64,000 nucleotides of DNA from Phytophthora quininea (Eukaryota > Oomycota > Peronosporomycetes > Peronosporales > Peronosporaceae). Shown piece after piece: positions 53,628 to 63,802 of the stretch. A program made the position numbers and the translations under genes. Under the pieces are notes generated by a model. It had not been told where the DNA came from. It made no database searches and saw nothing but the letters and a program-made list of their open reading frames with translations. The stretch lies in assembly GCA_011947345.1 (NCBI GenBank), contig JAAVTG010000670.1, positions 558,001-622,000 on the forward strand. Direction: 5' to 3'. Each line of letters starts with the position of its first letter. Position 1 is the stretch's first letter.

Positions 53628-55393
53628 ATGTTCAAGTCCGTGTTTACACTGTGGTTCGTCGCTTTCGGAGCCCCGTTCGTTGCTGCTGAATTGGAAGACG
53701 TCCCAAGCTTTACGGTCCCGTCGTTCGACTATGTTTCGCTGCGAGATGGCAATGCGCCTGACCGAATGTTGAATGCTCTCGAGCGTGGAGGCATTATTGC
53801 TCTCAAGAACATCCCCAACTACGCCAATGTTCGCGAGCGCTTCTTGGCTAGTGCTGTCCAGTGTGCTGTGTCTTCCGAGACAGAGGACGAAGGCATGCGC
53901 TATCTATCGACCAAGCAATTCCACGACGGTACTCGACGACTCACTTTACGAGCAGCAGCCGGGCGAGAATTGATGGACGTTGAGGAAGACACACTGAACG
54001 CCATGAACGTCAACTGTCCGGGCCACCGCCAGCTCCACGAAGAATTCAGCAGCATGGTGGAGAGAGCAGTCGACACGTTCGCTGAGGCGCTCGACGACAC
54101 TCGTTTACTATGGGCGATGGCGAAACTCTTATCCCCGCAAGAAAGCTCATTGGCGACGCCAAACGCCTCGACCATTTCCATGCGTACGAGGCTGCAACGA
54201 ATTCAAATGTAATCCGTCGATCGCTTTCAGCGGAAGCCATTGAACGGGATCTGTCGTTGGCCATGCACGAAGACCACGGCCTCTTCATTGCGATGGCAGC
54301 ACCCAAGTTCTTCTCGGTGAATGCAGACGGTAACATTCGTGAACGGAGATTGAAATCCGCTGCATCTGGGTTGGTGATCGGTGCTGCGGAACTGGATCAG
54401 ATCGTCCGCCCAGAGCTAAACGATGATGAGCTGGTTATAATGATGGGGTCGGGCGCTTCACGTTGGCTGGAAACTAGCCACCACATGCCTGCTGTCATGC
54501 ACGGCATGCGAATGCCCGAAGAAATGGTCTGGGATGATGAGACGTCTCCTGGACAGCGCAACCTCCGCGCTTGGTTTGGCAAAATGACGCTGCTGCCATC
54601 GTACCAGCGACTGCTCCAGAACCGAATGTACTTTGACGAGTTTACCAACCGCACCACTCGCCATTTGCAGTCTGGAGGCAATTCAAACGACGATCTGAAG
54701 ACGATCGGCTGTGCCGGCGATCGGCACTTAGTGGAGTCGGAAGGAAGCTGCACGTACTCGATCTGCACGTTGAAGCCGGGAGTCGAGCGACCGCCGACGG
54801 TCGGATGCAACCAAGCGTGCAATTACCACACCGAGTTCTTTGACGCCAAGTGCGAGAAGAAGTGCGACTGCACCGGAACAACCACGCAAGCGGACGTGTG
54901 CTGGATGCTCTGCGTCGCTCGACTGCCCGTTAGCGAGTGCGCACTTGAAGACCAGGAGTGTTCGGGTCTGAAGATGATTTGCACTGCCAACGCAACCAAC
55001 TCAAATTCGACAGCAGCACCGACAGTGACATCCGTCACAGAGACTCCACCACCGACGGCGACCCCAGCCACAGAAGTGCCGGAACTGACGACTTTGACGC
55101 CAACCCCAAGCGAAACCCCACATACTACAACTGCTGCACCGGCGGTCCAGACACCATCAAATTCAACGGAGACGCCTCTTTCAACGCCTGGTAATGTGTC
55201 TGCCCCTGCAACAGAGACTTCATCACCGCCGATGAACACTCCAGCGACCACTTACGCAAATGTGCCAGCAACGACGAACCCAGTCTCGATCGAGACTTCG
55301 TCCCCAACGGCAGCTCTGTCGTTTTCTACCGAGACAACAGAGCCAAGTACAGAGGAGCCTGAAATTCCCATTGGGATTGGCGGTCATTGCTAG
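53628..55393 (+). CDS. Secreted protein, possible 2OG-Fe(II) oxygenase-like fold with Thr/Pro-rich tail (frame break)
   Basis: About 588 residues. Residues 1-20 (MFKSVFTLWFVAFGAPFVAA) are a signal peptide. The next 300 residues have an isopenicillin-N-synthase-like plan: PSFDYVSLRDG, LERGGIIALKNIPNY, then MHEDHGLF (H-x-D) and MPAVMHGM as a possible second iron His. A Cys-rich block (YSICTLKPG, CNQACNYHTEF, KCEKKCDCTG) comes next, followed by about 150 Thr/Pro/Ser-rich residues typical of O-glycosylated, wall-exposed proteins. There is no GPI-type hydrophobic end. The frame breaks in three T at 54102-54104. Enzyme assignment is tentative; secretion is well supported. Confidence 0.7.
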
Positions 55394-55638
55394 ACGACAC
55401 TCGAGAAGTCAAGTATGGGCAATGCGTCGCATAATAACAATGCAATGGTTTGATAATCCCGCCAGTGCATGAAGAGTCCCGTGTGCTTCACGAATACTGG
55501 CGGCTTTTGTCGGTGTTCTGCTACAGTCCATTTTGATTTCCCGAAACTAAAATGAAAAGGAACTGTCACTTTTCCGCTTGAGTGACATTTAAGGTCTTTC
55601 TATTTCTAAACGGTTTCTATCGGCCATATTCGGAGCTG

Positions 55639-56440
55639 ATGGCCAAGAAGAGCGGTAGGTGTGCTCGCGTCTGCATCGTTCACGCTAGGCTTCATGGCCG
55701 TCCTAACCTGCCGCCATCTCCTTTGACCAGCCAAGGCTAATGCCGGCAAGAAGGCAGGCGGCAACAAGCCCAAGAAGGCAGGCATGTTCAAGGCGCTGAA
55801 GAAGCAGGAGCGACGGACAGGTGTGGTCGAAGCCACTAGCAACAGCAACAAGCGGAGGGCAAAATCGGCCAAGCGCCAAGCTCCAGTACCCGACGAGTTC
55901 CGCAACTTTGACGAGCGCATGGCGGCGCAGAGAGCGCGACGGCCTGGCACGGCTGCTGGCGGCGCGCCCAAGGCTGCTGCTGTAGCGCCGCCGACGTTCG
56001 TGGTGGCTGCGCCGACCTTCCAGTTGTAAGTGGAGCAGACGAGAACTCACTAGTGCGTCGCTGCTGCTAATCATCTGCCTGCCTGTAGCAATGCGAATCC
56101 GGTGCAGGCCCCACCGCCGCCGCCACGAGAAGTTGAAGGCTTCCACGGCTTTCTGTCGGCGATGCAAGCTCCGAAGGACGCGCCAGTGACAAATGCGAGC
56201 CAGGAGCAGCGCAAGGTCAAGGTTGTGCAGCCGGAATACCGTGGCAGCAACGTATTTAACGTGCTGGACAATGGCGACGAGGAGCAGCCGCAAGCGCAGC
56301 GCGTCGAGTCTGCAGTCCCGCCCACGTTCATGCAGCCGGCGACGTTTACTTTTGCGACCGCCGCGCCGACATTCACACTATCGTCGCTCAAGCAGCAACC
56401 TGTAGCTGTCAACGGAGAAGACATTGACCCAGACTTATAG
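55639..56440 (+). CDS. Small basic Ala/Pro-rich protein, unrecognised
   Basis: Exons 55639-55654 (16 bp), 55731-56025 and 56089-56440, 220 residues with consistent phases. The N-terminus is Lys/Gly-rich (AKANAGKKAGGNKPKKAGMF), then a basic part (NKRRAKSAKRQ). The C-terminal half repeats an A-P-(P)-T-F unit (APPTFVVAAPTFQL, VPPTFMQPATFTF, AAPTFTLSS). The repeat resembles short FG- or PxF-type linear motifs, but no family is known to me. A ribosome- or RNA-associated role is guessed from composition only. Confidence 0.6.
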
Positions 56441-56785
56441 AGCTGATGATGAACAAGTATTTCCTGTGCATCGTTAAACTCTGCCGGTGGTGTAGCCATC
56501 ATTGCTCTCCCACAGATTGTGTCTCGAAGGTTGCTCCAAACACATGAATGTGTCTCGAAGGTTGCGATGATGCGACTCCGTTGCCGTCGGGCTTTTGCAT
56601 GTGCCTCTTTGTCTTAGAGAGAAGCCAGCCGAGCCAAGCCAAGCCGAGCCAAGCCGAGACCAGACCCCCCGCAGCCAGCCGAGACAGCCTTGCGTGACCC
56701 TCTCGAGCGCCTCCCTCCCAGCACTACGACCGGCAGCGCCCTCTTCTCGCGACGGGAGGCAGCAGTTACAGCGGCGTCCGGCAGC
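56441..56785. promoter_or_regulatory. 5' region of the AMPK beta gene with repeats
   Basis: Holds a 17-bp direct repeat (TGTGTCTCGAAGGTTGC at 56518-56534 and 56549-56565) and a degenerate GCCGAGCCAA array at about 56630-56680. The paired 17-mers, 31 bp apart, could be a regulator-binding site. Confidence 0.45.
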
Positions 56786-57773
56786 ATGGGCAGCGCCAGC
56801 AGCAAGGCGGGTGACGCCAACCCCAAGAACTTGGGCGCCGACCCGAACGACCCGAACGCGTTCCCACTGCACCACCACCCGTACTACAACCAGGCCGGCC
56901 ACGGAGGCCAGCCGCCGTCCTCCCAGAAGCAGCAGGAGCCGTTCAACGACGCCACAGAGGCCATGGAGGTGGATCTGCCCACTGAGTCGTCGTCCGAGTC
57001 CTACATGGACGGAGAGATGGGACCCGCTTCCCATCTGGACGGCAAAGAGGGCCTACTAAAGGGGAATAATGCCCAGACAACCGACGCGCCACTGCCGGCA
57101 GGAGAAGACGTCGTCCCCATGGTGTTCAAGTGGGAGCACGGCGGACGCAACGTCTTCATCACAGGAACCTTCAACGGCTGGGACAAACAGTGTCCCATGC
57201 ACCGGTCTGGTAACGACTTCACGTACATCGCCAACCTCACGCGAGGCAAGCACATGTACAAGTTTGTGGTGGACGACGACTGGCGGTTCGCACCGGATCA
57301 GCTCACGATGGCTGACGTGGAAGGCAACGTCAATAACTACGTGGACGTGTCGGACTTTGAGCCGCTGTCCGACTTTGACGGCAAGAACAAGGCGCAGGAC
57401 GACGACGAAGACCCCGAGAACCCGTACTCCAGGTACATCCCCGAGATCGACGAGTACACCAAGGAGCCGCCTCCACTGCCGCCGCATTTACGCCACATCA
57501 TCTTGAACAAGGTACGTCGTCACGTTAGCCGCCCCTGGTGTCGGGCGTCGGGCTCTGACTTGCGTGTTTTTGCGTTTCTTTTGCATGTGATGGGAATCTC
57601 AGGCGCCGCCGACGGTCGATGGGCGTCTGCTGCCTGTGCCGCAGCACGTGGCACTCAACCACCTCTACTGCACAGCGATCAAGGACGGCATGATGGTGCT
57701 GGGCATCACCAATCGCTACAAGCAGAAGTTCGTGACCACCGTTTATTATAGCCTCATGCCTGGCGCCAACTAG
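56786..57773 (+). CDS. AMPK/SNF1 beta subunit, CBM48 plus ASC domain
   Basis: Exons 56786-57511 and 57603-57773, 298 residues. MGSASSK is an N-myristoylation signal. VVPMVFKWEHGGRNVFITGT and FNGWDKQ start the glycogen-binding CBM48; KHMYKFVVDDDWRFAPD completes it. After an acidic linker the C-terminal ASC domain has PPLPPHLRHIILNK, LPVPQHVALNHLYC and TNRYKQKFVTTVYYS. The beta subunit scaffolds the energy-sensing kinase and targets it to glycogen and membranes. No frame break; a nine-C run follows the stop. Confidence 0.95.
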
Positions 57774-58289
57774 CTCCTGCCCCCCCCCGCAATGAGCTGG
57801 TAGGTGAATAGTGGGCTGGAGTCTCCGATTCCAGCGTAGATGGCCGAGCAAGTAGAAACGGGGAAGCACGGGGCGAAGACGCGAATGATCCAAGTGTTGG
57901 ACGCGGTGTGCGCTCAGTAGCGCGCGAGCTTCGTTCCGCTTCTGTCGGAAGTAGATAGCCAGCAAGCCTCGATATTTTTTTGGTAAGGAGCTGCTCGCCT
58001 GGTCGAGCGAGCCAGCGGCAGGGCATGGCCAACCAAGGAACGGCGGAGCCTAAAAGCAATGACAAGTGAAACAATACATGGTCCTCCCAAGCCTCCGCCG
58101 CAGGAAACTCGGCACCGAGCAGCGCAACGAAAACAATAAAACATCTTTTTGTCTTGTTTGGCAGGCTCGACTGCATCATCGTCCAGCAGACTGCTCCCTC
58201 GACTCGAGTGCTCTGTGCTGTTGCGTCCAAACTGCACGAGAGCTTTACTGGAACTGGGCTAGAAGGACTGGGCACATGATGGTCGTCTT
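57774..58289. other. 3' gap between AMPK beta and TMEM258
   Basis: About 515 bp between convergent genes, starting with a poly-C run (about 57780-57788). Minus-strand ORFs here have no domain. Probably 3' UTRs. Confidence 0.45.
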
Positions 58290-58583
58290 CTATACGTAGA
58301 TCTCGGCCCAGAGGAACAGGAAGAGCGTGCCGAAGCCCAGCAGAAACGCAGCGATGACGGCCAGCACCAGCTCCAGCAGCGCGTTCTTCTTGGGGGCCAC
58401 GGCGCGCGTGAAGAAGAGCGCCATGAAGGGCAGTCCCAGCAGCAGCAGGACGGTGGAGAGGGTACCGTAGGACTCGGGGTCCACGGGGCTTGCGTACGGG
58501 ATGTGCTGTGGAGATGGAGAAGAGGGGGTTAGACAACGCAGCTACGTGCGGGGCAGGCAACGAAGAGCGCTTACCATTTCCAT
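58290..58583 (-). CDS. TMEM258/OST5-type oligosaccharyltransferase subunit
   Basis: Exons 58575-58583 (only 9 bp, encoding MEM) and 58290-58505, 74 residues. YASPVDPESYGTLSTVLLLL, PFMALFFTRAV, KNALLELVLAVIAAFLLGFG and LFLFLWAEIYV match TMEM258 from end to end with two membrane helices. It is a small core subunit of the ER oligosaccharyltransferase that N-glycosylates proteins. The tiny first exon is supported by a GTAAGC donor, a CCACAG acceptor and the family's N-terminal length. Confidence 0.92.
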
Positions 58584-58999
58584 CGTGGCGGAGCTAATGC
58601 GGATCTGCCTGCAGGTCTTGACACGTTGCACGTTTTAGGTTTAGTAAGTGTTTATTTTAGAACGGATTTATTTAGTACGTTGATGCCAAGCAGTGTCTTC
58701 GCGAACTACCAGGAAATGTGTTAGTCGCTGGCGAGCAGTGTCCATTTGTCAAGATGCAGTGGACTATGAAGAGCTGGTCGATTGCACGACGTGTTGACTA
58801 AGGAGACTACAGTGTTGTGGGACTTTATGCCTTTCGAGGACATTTCGAGTCTCCTGGACGCGTGCGGAAGCTCACTTTCCAAGCAGTTGTGTGCCTCCAA
58901 GACATTGGAGGTGATCGACCGCTAAGTCACCCCGTTGGTGATTCCTCTTGCGATGAAGGAAACTCCATGCCCGCACATTGAGCAAGATTTTCCCAGGCG
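58584..58999. other. Gap with a short F-box-like peptide
   Basis: About 415 bp. In one plus frame around 58819-58924, DFMPFEDISSLLDACGSSL resembles the start of an F-box before a stop. It may be a fragment or an exon of the following orphan ORF. Confidence 0.3.
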
Positions 59000-59494
59000 A
59001 TGGCCGACATGGCCAAGAGCATCAAGAAATCACAGCTACAGAGCGAATGGCTTCAGCTCAACAGGATCACGAGCAACTCGAGACAACCATACCGGGGACG
59101 AAGAGTGCGACTTTTCGATCTGCACTGGGACAACATCGAGCACTGCGATGCACTAGAGATGTCTAAGGACGGCGAGGCCACCAACTCGGTCGAGTGGAAG
59201 GCCGAGCCGGTTGAGCTGGTTCGTGAGAACTGCAGGAATCTGTTTCGGCCGCTCAACGTTGCCGTGGAGAAGGAGCTCCCATTCGGACGATTTACCGCAA
59301 CGCAAATAATACCTTACTGCCCGACGATCTTGGGCCCAGCCTACATTAATCACCTATCTCTAGCGATGGTGTTCAAGCGTTACGGTGGACTTGTTGCAGG
59401 CAAGGCAGAAAGTGGGGCCCTCTGTGAGCTGTATATCAACGCGAAGTTATGGATGCCCCGCTACCTGCGAGGTGACCGTTATCGCGATGACTAG
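59000..59494 (+). CDS. Orphan ORF, 164 residues
   Basis: Begins MADMAKSIKKSQLQSEW; later contains FGRFTATQIIPYCPTILG and INAKLWMPRYLRGD. No signal peptide, helix or known domain. Composition is protein-like and codon use is similar to neighbours. It could be an exon or a degraded copy of a longer gene together with the peptide upstream. Confidence 0.4.
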   Translation: MADMAKSIKKSQLQSEWLQLNRITSNSRQPYRGRRVRLFDLHWDNIEHCDALEMSKDGEATNSVEWKAEPVELVRENCRNLFRPLNVAVEKELPFGRFTATQIIPYCPTILGPAYINHLSLAMVFKRYGGLVAGKAESGALCELYINAKLWMPRYLRGDRYRDD

Positions 59495-59801
59495 GCAAGA
59501 AAGAGGAAAGCTGCAGAAGTCTGCCTCAATACACGTCACCCTGTGATTTATGTTTTTGTTTTCGTCGGCAAGAATCTCTTGTTGGAGCAGTTGGTTGAAG
59601 AAATTGTGCTCGCCGTCTTCATGGTCATGCCCTCTTGTCAGGTTGTCCGCATTCCAATCTCCGGCTCTGCAAATGCGTGTTCCTCGGACGCAAAACCATT
59701 GTGATATCAAGAATTGTGCGCACGAAGATCTGATCTGCACAGCAGAATATCGGCAAGAATTGTGGTAGTCTTGATGTTTTTACCCGGCATAAATACGAAG
59801 C
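59495..59801. other. 3' gap before Pinin
   Basis: About 305 bp between convergent stops. No supported feature. Confidence 0.4.
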
Positions 59802-61542
59802 TCACTGTGATTCGCTTTCTTCCTGCACCGCGGCCTTGAGCCGCTGCAAAGTTTCGCTTTGAGGCCTCTGGAGTCTAAGCCTCGCTTCTTCAACTCCTTC
59901 CGGAGCTCCGTCACCTTCATCGCATCGACGTCGTCGGTCGACAACGTTGGCACCTTCTTGACTTTCTCGACCAACTCCGCAGGGGTGCCATCTTTTTCCT
60001 AACGTTGGTTTCCAGCGCCGCGTTGTCCTGGGGCTTGTTTGCGCTCTGCATTTCTTCGTCTGGTTTATCCACGGCTTCACTCGAATCGGGTTTCTGTGCG
60101 TGGCTTTCATCCATCTTGGTATTGCCCTTTGCTGGCTCCTTGCAAGCAGTGGACGTTGCATCGTCAAGACCAATACTCGTCTTGGTTTCTTTGTCATCGG
60201 CATTTGTTGTGCCGGGCGTCAGCTGGCTTTCCCCGTTGTCAGCAGCTATGCCGTCTCTCTTTGCATTGCTGTCCGAGCTCGCCTTGTCGATGGGACTGCT
60301 ATTTGGCTCGCTCTCGGACACACTTTCCAGGACAATGTCCTCGTCGTTCGACACTTTAGCCGACGCGTGAGAAACCTCAGTATCTTCGTCAGCCTCAGCA
60401 CGTGTTTTGGTAGATGCATCCATGTCCTCCTCCTCAGACTCTGCCTGGTCTCCCTCACTGCATTTAGGCGTTGCCGGTTCCTTTCCATCCGTTCTCGCCA
60501 CCTCCAACTCTTCACGGAGCTGCTCCATCTTCCCAGCAAACTCGGCTTCCAGTTTCCGCAGCTTGTCCTCATGAGTCCGAGACCTCGCTTTCATCTTCGC
60601 TTCGTGAGCCTCTATAGCTGCAGCAAGCAAGTCCTCTGTCTCCTTCGTATGCCGCGCTGGGAGGTAATACACCGGCGGTGACGAAACTGTGACCAGGAAC
60701 TTGGACTGGTGCTCACTCTTCCGTACCATCTGCAAGTGCTCCAATTTCGCTCTAGCGATCTGCTCACTGCGATCGAGTTGGGTGCGTGCAATCAGCGCCT
60801 CCAGTCGCTTCACTTCTGCCTCACGACGAGCACGTGCCTCGATATCTTTCGCCTGCATCTTCTCCCTCTGCTCCGCCTCATGCTGCTTCGAGTCCTGGCG
60901 CTTAAACAGGTCCGTGTCCTTCTCAATCTGCCTCTTGGCCTTGCCCAAGTGGCCCATCAACGCACCAAACATGCGACGACTGCGCGCAATGCCATCTTTC
61001 TGCGCATAAGGAGCTACTGCACGCTGCTTTCGCTGCTCAGAGCGAGCGGTATCGGCCGCTGTGGGGTTCATTCTAGGACTCGTCCTGTCGTGCTCCACCC
61101 TCCCATCACTATGGGGGCTCCCTCGGGCCTGTTCACTGCTGAGTGCAGTCTCTGTCTCTTTGGCGTGTCATTCCGGGGCTGTCAGCGTCGAAGCGGTCGC
61201 CGTCTCGCTTGCCGAGTCTGCGCACAGCGTTCCCCTCACTCCATTCTCTTTGAGCTGCAGCCTGCCGCCTCCTGACCTGGTCACTTCTCCTCCTAGTCTG
61301 GCAAACACACTGCGTCGACCTGACGCTCCGTCAACTGCTGAGTTGGGGCCTCGGCGCTCTGAGGGGAAGCAAGACGAAGATCGCAACAGAACGGATGGAG
61401 TTAGTGGCTACAGAGGAAGATGGCAGGGCGGAGAAGTAGCTGGAGACGCGAGCGGGTACGCACTGGCGTTGTCGAGAGCCTCGCGTTTCTTGTTGAGCTC
61501 CTGTAGCTCGCGGCGCAGCGCGCGCTCGTCCGCCGATTCCAT
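59802..61542 (-). CDS. Pinin/SDK/MemA splicing factor with SAP domain (multiple frame breaks)
   Basis: Exons 61464-61542 and 59802-61358, about 546 residues. The first exon is a short coil (ELQELNKKREALDN) like the pinin N-terminus. The Pinin/SDK/MemA domain has RSRRMFGALMGHLGKAKRQI, a long coiled coil and VYYLPARHTKETEDLL. A long acidic Ser/Glu region leads to a C-terminal SAP-type DNA/RNA-binding helix pair (MKVTELRKELKKRGLDSRGL). Pinin is an exon-junction-associated splicing factor. Frame breaks at 59848-59850, 59993-59997 and three sites between 61080 and 61240, all in homopolymers. The SAP domain is an addition relative to human pinin. Confidence 0.85.
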
Positions 61543-61649
61543 CAGATCTGCTCGCGCGTTGGTGGCCGTCGCTCTCGTTTAAACAGATTTAGAAATGATT
61601 AGAAATATAATGGTTAGAAACCGGACTCGAAGCGACGCGAAGGATCACC
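61543..61649. promoter_or_regulatory. 107-bp divergent promoter of Pinin and B9D1
   Basis: The two start codons face apart across 107 bp, partly AT-rich (TTTAGAAATGATTAGAAAT, with GATTAGAAA units repeated). Shared promoter inferred. Confidence 0.4.
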
Positions 61650-62437
61650 ATGGCGACGACGAATGACGCGGTGGAGAGGGCACTGCAGCGGCTACGAACC
61701 AAGAAAGTAGACAACCAGGAGGAAGACAGTAGTGATGCGTCGATAGCGACGAATCCAATGCCAGTGGCGCAACCCGCCTCTGGATTTCAAGTCATTTGCT
61801 CGGGACAAGTCGAAAGTATTTGTGTACGTTCATCCACATCGAAGATGCCATCGCAAACTGCTGAGAACGACTTGTGTTGTGGTGGCAGTACCCGGGTGTG
61901 GACAACGTCTACTGTCGATACGCCATCACCTATGGCGTTGATTGGCGAGTCCTGCACGTACGTCTGCACATTGTCGGTCTCTGCTTTGGGCGGCGAACTC
62001 AATTCACTCACCTGCAGGGGGCGGAGAACGGACTCTCGCAGATCGCGTACCAGGCCCGTGGCAGCAAGGACATCCTGCTCAACTTCCCCATCGACGTGTC
62101 CTTCAAGAGCACCAATCCGTTCGGCTGGCCACGGCTTGTTCTCAGCGTCTACGGGCTGGACCTGCTGGGACGCGATGTGGTGCGTGGCTACGGGTCTGTC
62201 GTCTTCCCAGTGACTACAGGCTGCGTGGCGCGAGAAGTGCCGCTGTTCCGGCCGATCTCGTCCTCAACACTGCAGCAGTTTGTAGCGTGGCTTACAGGCT
62301 CACCTCCAGAATACTTCGACTCCAAGTTCGTGGCACAAAGCGCTAACCGGGAAGTAACACGCGTCACATCTGCAGGCAAAGTCCGCGTCGTCCTCAACGT
62401 CGCCACACATGGCATGAAGCAGCACGGCTACGCATAA
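61650..62437 (+). CDS. B9D1: B9 domain-containing protein 1 (MKSR1)
   Basis: Exons 61650-61823, 61889-61957 and 62018-62437, 220 residues. A hydrophilic N-terminal extension of about 44 residues precedes the B9 (C2-like) domain: VICSGQVESI, VDNVYCRYAITYG, NFPIDVSFKSTNPFGWPRLV, LSVYGLDLLGRDVVRGYG and SANREVTRVTSAGKVRV. This follows human B9D1 throughout. B9D1 is part of the MKS/B9 transition-zone complex that gates the flagellum. No frame break. Its stop is 17 bp from the convergent cytidylyltransferase stop. Confidence 0.95.
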
Positions 62438-62454
62438 CGGAGAAGAGTATTGTA

Positions 62455-63699
62455 TCATTCTCGGTGGTTAATGTCGCCATACAAATCAAGATGCACACAG
62501 CCAAGCCAAAGCCCGCAATTACTACCAAAGCCTCTCAGTAGATGCCCGCCGCGGATCCTCTTAGCACAATCCTCGCGCGCCATCTCGGACATGCGTTCGG
62601 ACAAACGCTCCTTAATGATCTTTCGGCGCTTGCGGAATGATGTACGCTGCAATAAAGGAAGGAACCCGTTAGTATGGCAAGTCTCAAAGCTGTAACAACA
62701 AACCGAGCATCCCTTACCAGGCGACCTTCTTTGCTGAAAAGCTCCAGAAAGCCGTGCTGCATCTCGTCGGCCTTGCTGATCCACTTGTGCACGAACAAGT
62801 CGACATCGTTGCGCACCTTATCGACGGCCATATCGAACTTGATGCTCTTCTCCTTGATGAACGGCACGTTCATGTCCTTCCCAGTGTAGCCGCGCTGCAA
62901 GTTGCGACGGATGAACGTGTCGTACTCGGCGATGATGCGGATGATCAGATCCGACGTCGAAATGCCGTCCGTACGTCGCGTCTCCAGGAATTTGCCCATG
63001 GCCTTGATACGAGCGTACACGTCACCGTCCGAAGCTTCACCCGAAGCGTCCGAGTACGGCAGGGCGTCGTGGCACACATAGTCGATCTGGTGCTTCTCCA
63101 GGAACTCGTCGTTCAGCACCCACGGCGCGTCCTCCACCACCTCGTCCACCCACTTGCAGTGCCGCAGCGACTCGTAGCGCTCCTTGTCCGTCATGACGGT
63201 GCGGCCCTTGAGCTTGTGCGTGATCTCGTCGCTGCAGCAGCCCACGAGCAGGTACGTGTTGGGGTAGGCTTCTTTGCATTGCTGCAGGGCCTTGGCGTGT
63301 CCGAAGTGGAAGAGGTCGAAGATGCCGTCGGCGTAGAGGCGCAGGGGGCGTCCGGTCTTGGTGCCGGGCTCGCCTTCCACCAGCTTCTTGCGGTAGGGCT
63401 CCGGCTGTGGCTCCTCGTCGCCCTCCTGGCTGCTGACGCTGCTATTGCTGGCCGTGTCCTTTGTGCTGTCGGCCGAGGGTTTGGTCTCCTGCTCTGCGGG
63501 GAGTGGTGGTCCTCCTCAACCTCCTCCTCGTGGTTCATCTCATTAGCACGTCTCTGGAAGGAAAAGTACGAGTTAGAAGGTCAAATTCGACGTCGTTTCG
63601 GTATCTCTGTATGCAGAAGCCGCTTCTGCGTCGAACTAGCTGCAAGCCTCGAGTAGATTCGTCGTGGTTCAGGCAGGGAAGGCCCTACCTTTCTCGCCA
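62455..63699 (-). CDS. CTP:phosphocholine cytidylyltransferase (frame break)
   Basis: Exons 63688-63699 (12 bp, MARK), 62718-63553 and 62455-62646, about 346 residues. [19 protein letters not shown] contains the HxGH nucleotide-binding motif; the signature [15 protein letters not shown] follows. [11 protein letters not shown] and [14 protein letters not shown] are typical of the CCT family. A Lys/Arg-rich amphipathic helix ([16 protein letters not shown]) may bind membrane. It makes CDP-choline, the regulated step of phosphatidylcholine synthesis. The frame breaks in four G (plus strand) at 63498-63501; one base links the acidic N-terminus to the catalytic domain. Confidence 0.92.
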
Positions 63700-63802
63700 T
63701 CTTTCGTGCCGGCGTCTAGGTTCTTCTGTGCAAAAGCTCTACTGACGCAAAAGAGGCATTTCTAAAATTTAGAAAAAGCACACACAATTTGTCGAATTCA
63801 CA

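Noticed and set aside
5265..63501. Programmed frameshifting as the cause of the many frame breaks
   Set aside because: The slips are at varied homopolymers in unrelated genes with no shared slippery heptamer or downstream structure; base-count errors explain them better.
62754..63656. 300-codon plus-strand ORF
   Set aside because: Antisense to the cytidylyltransferase, Val/His/Arg-rich composition typical of a shadow frame.
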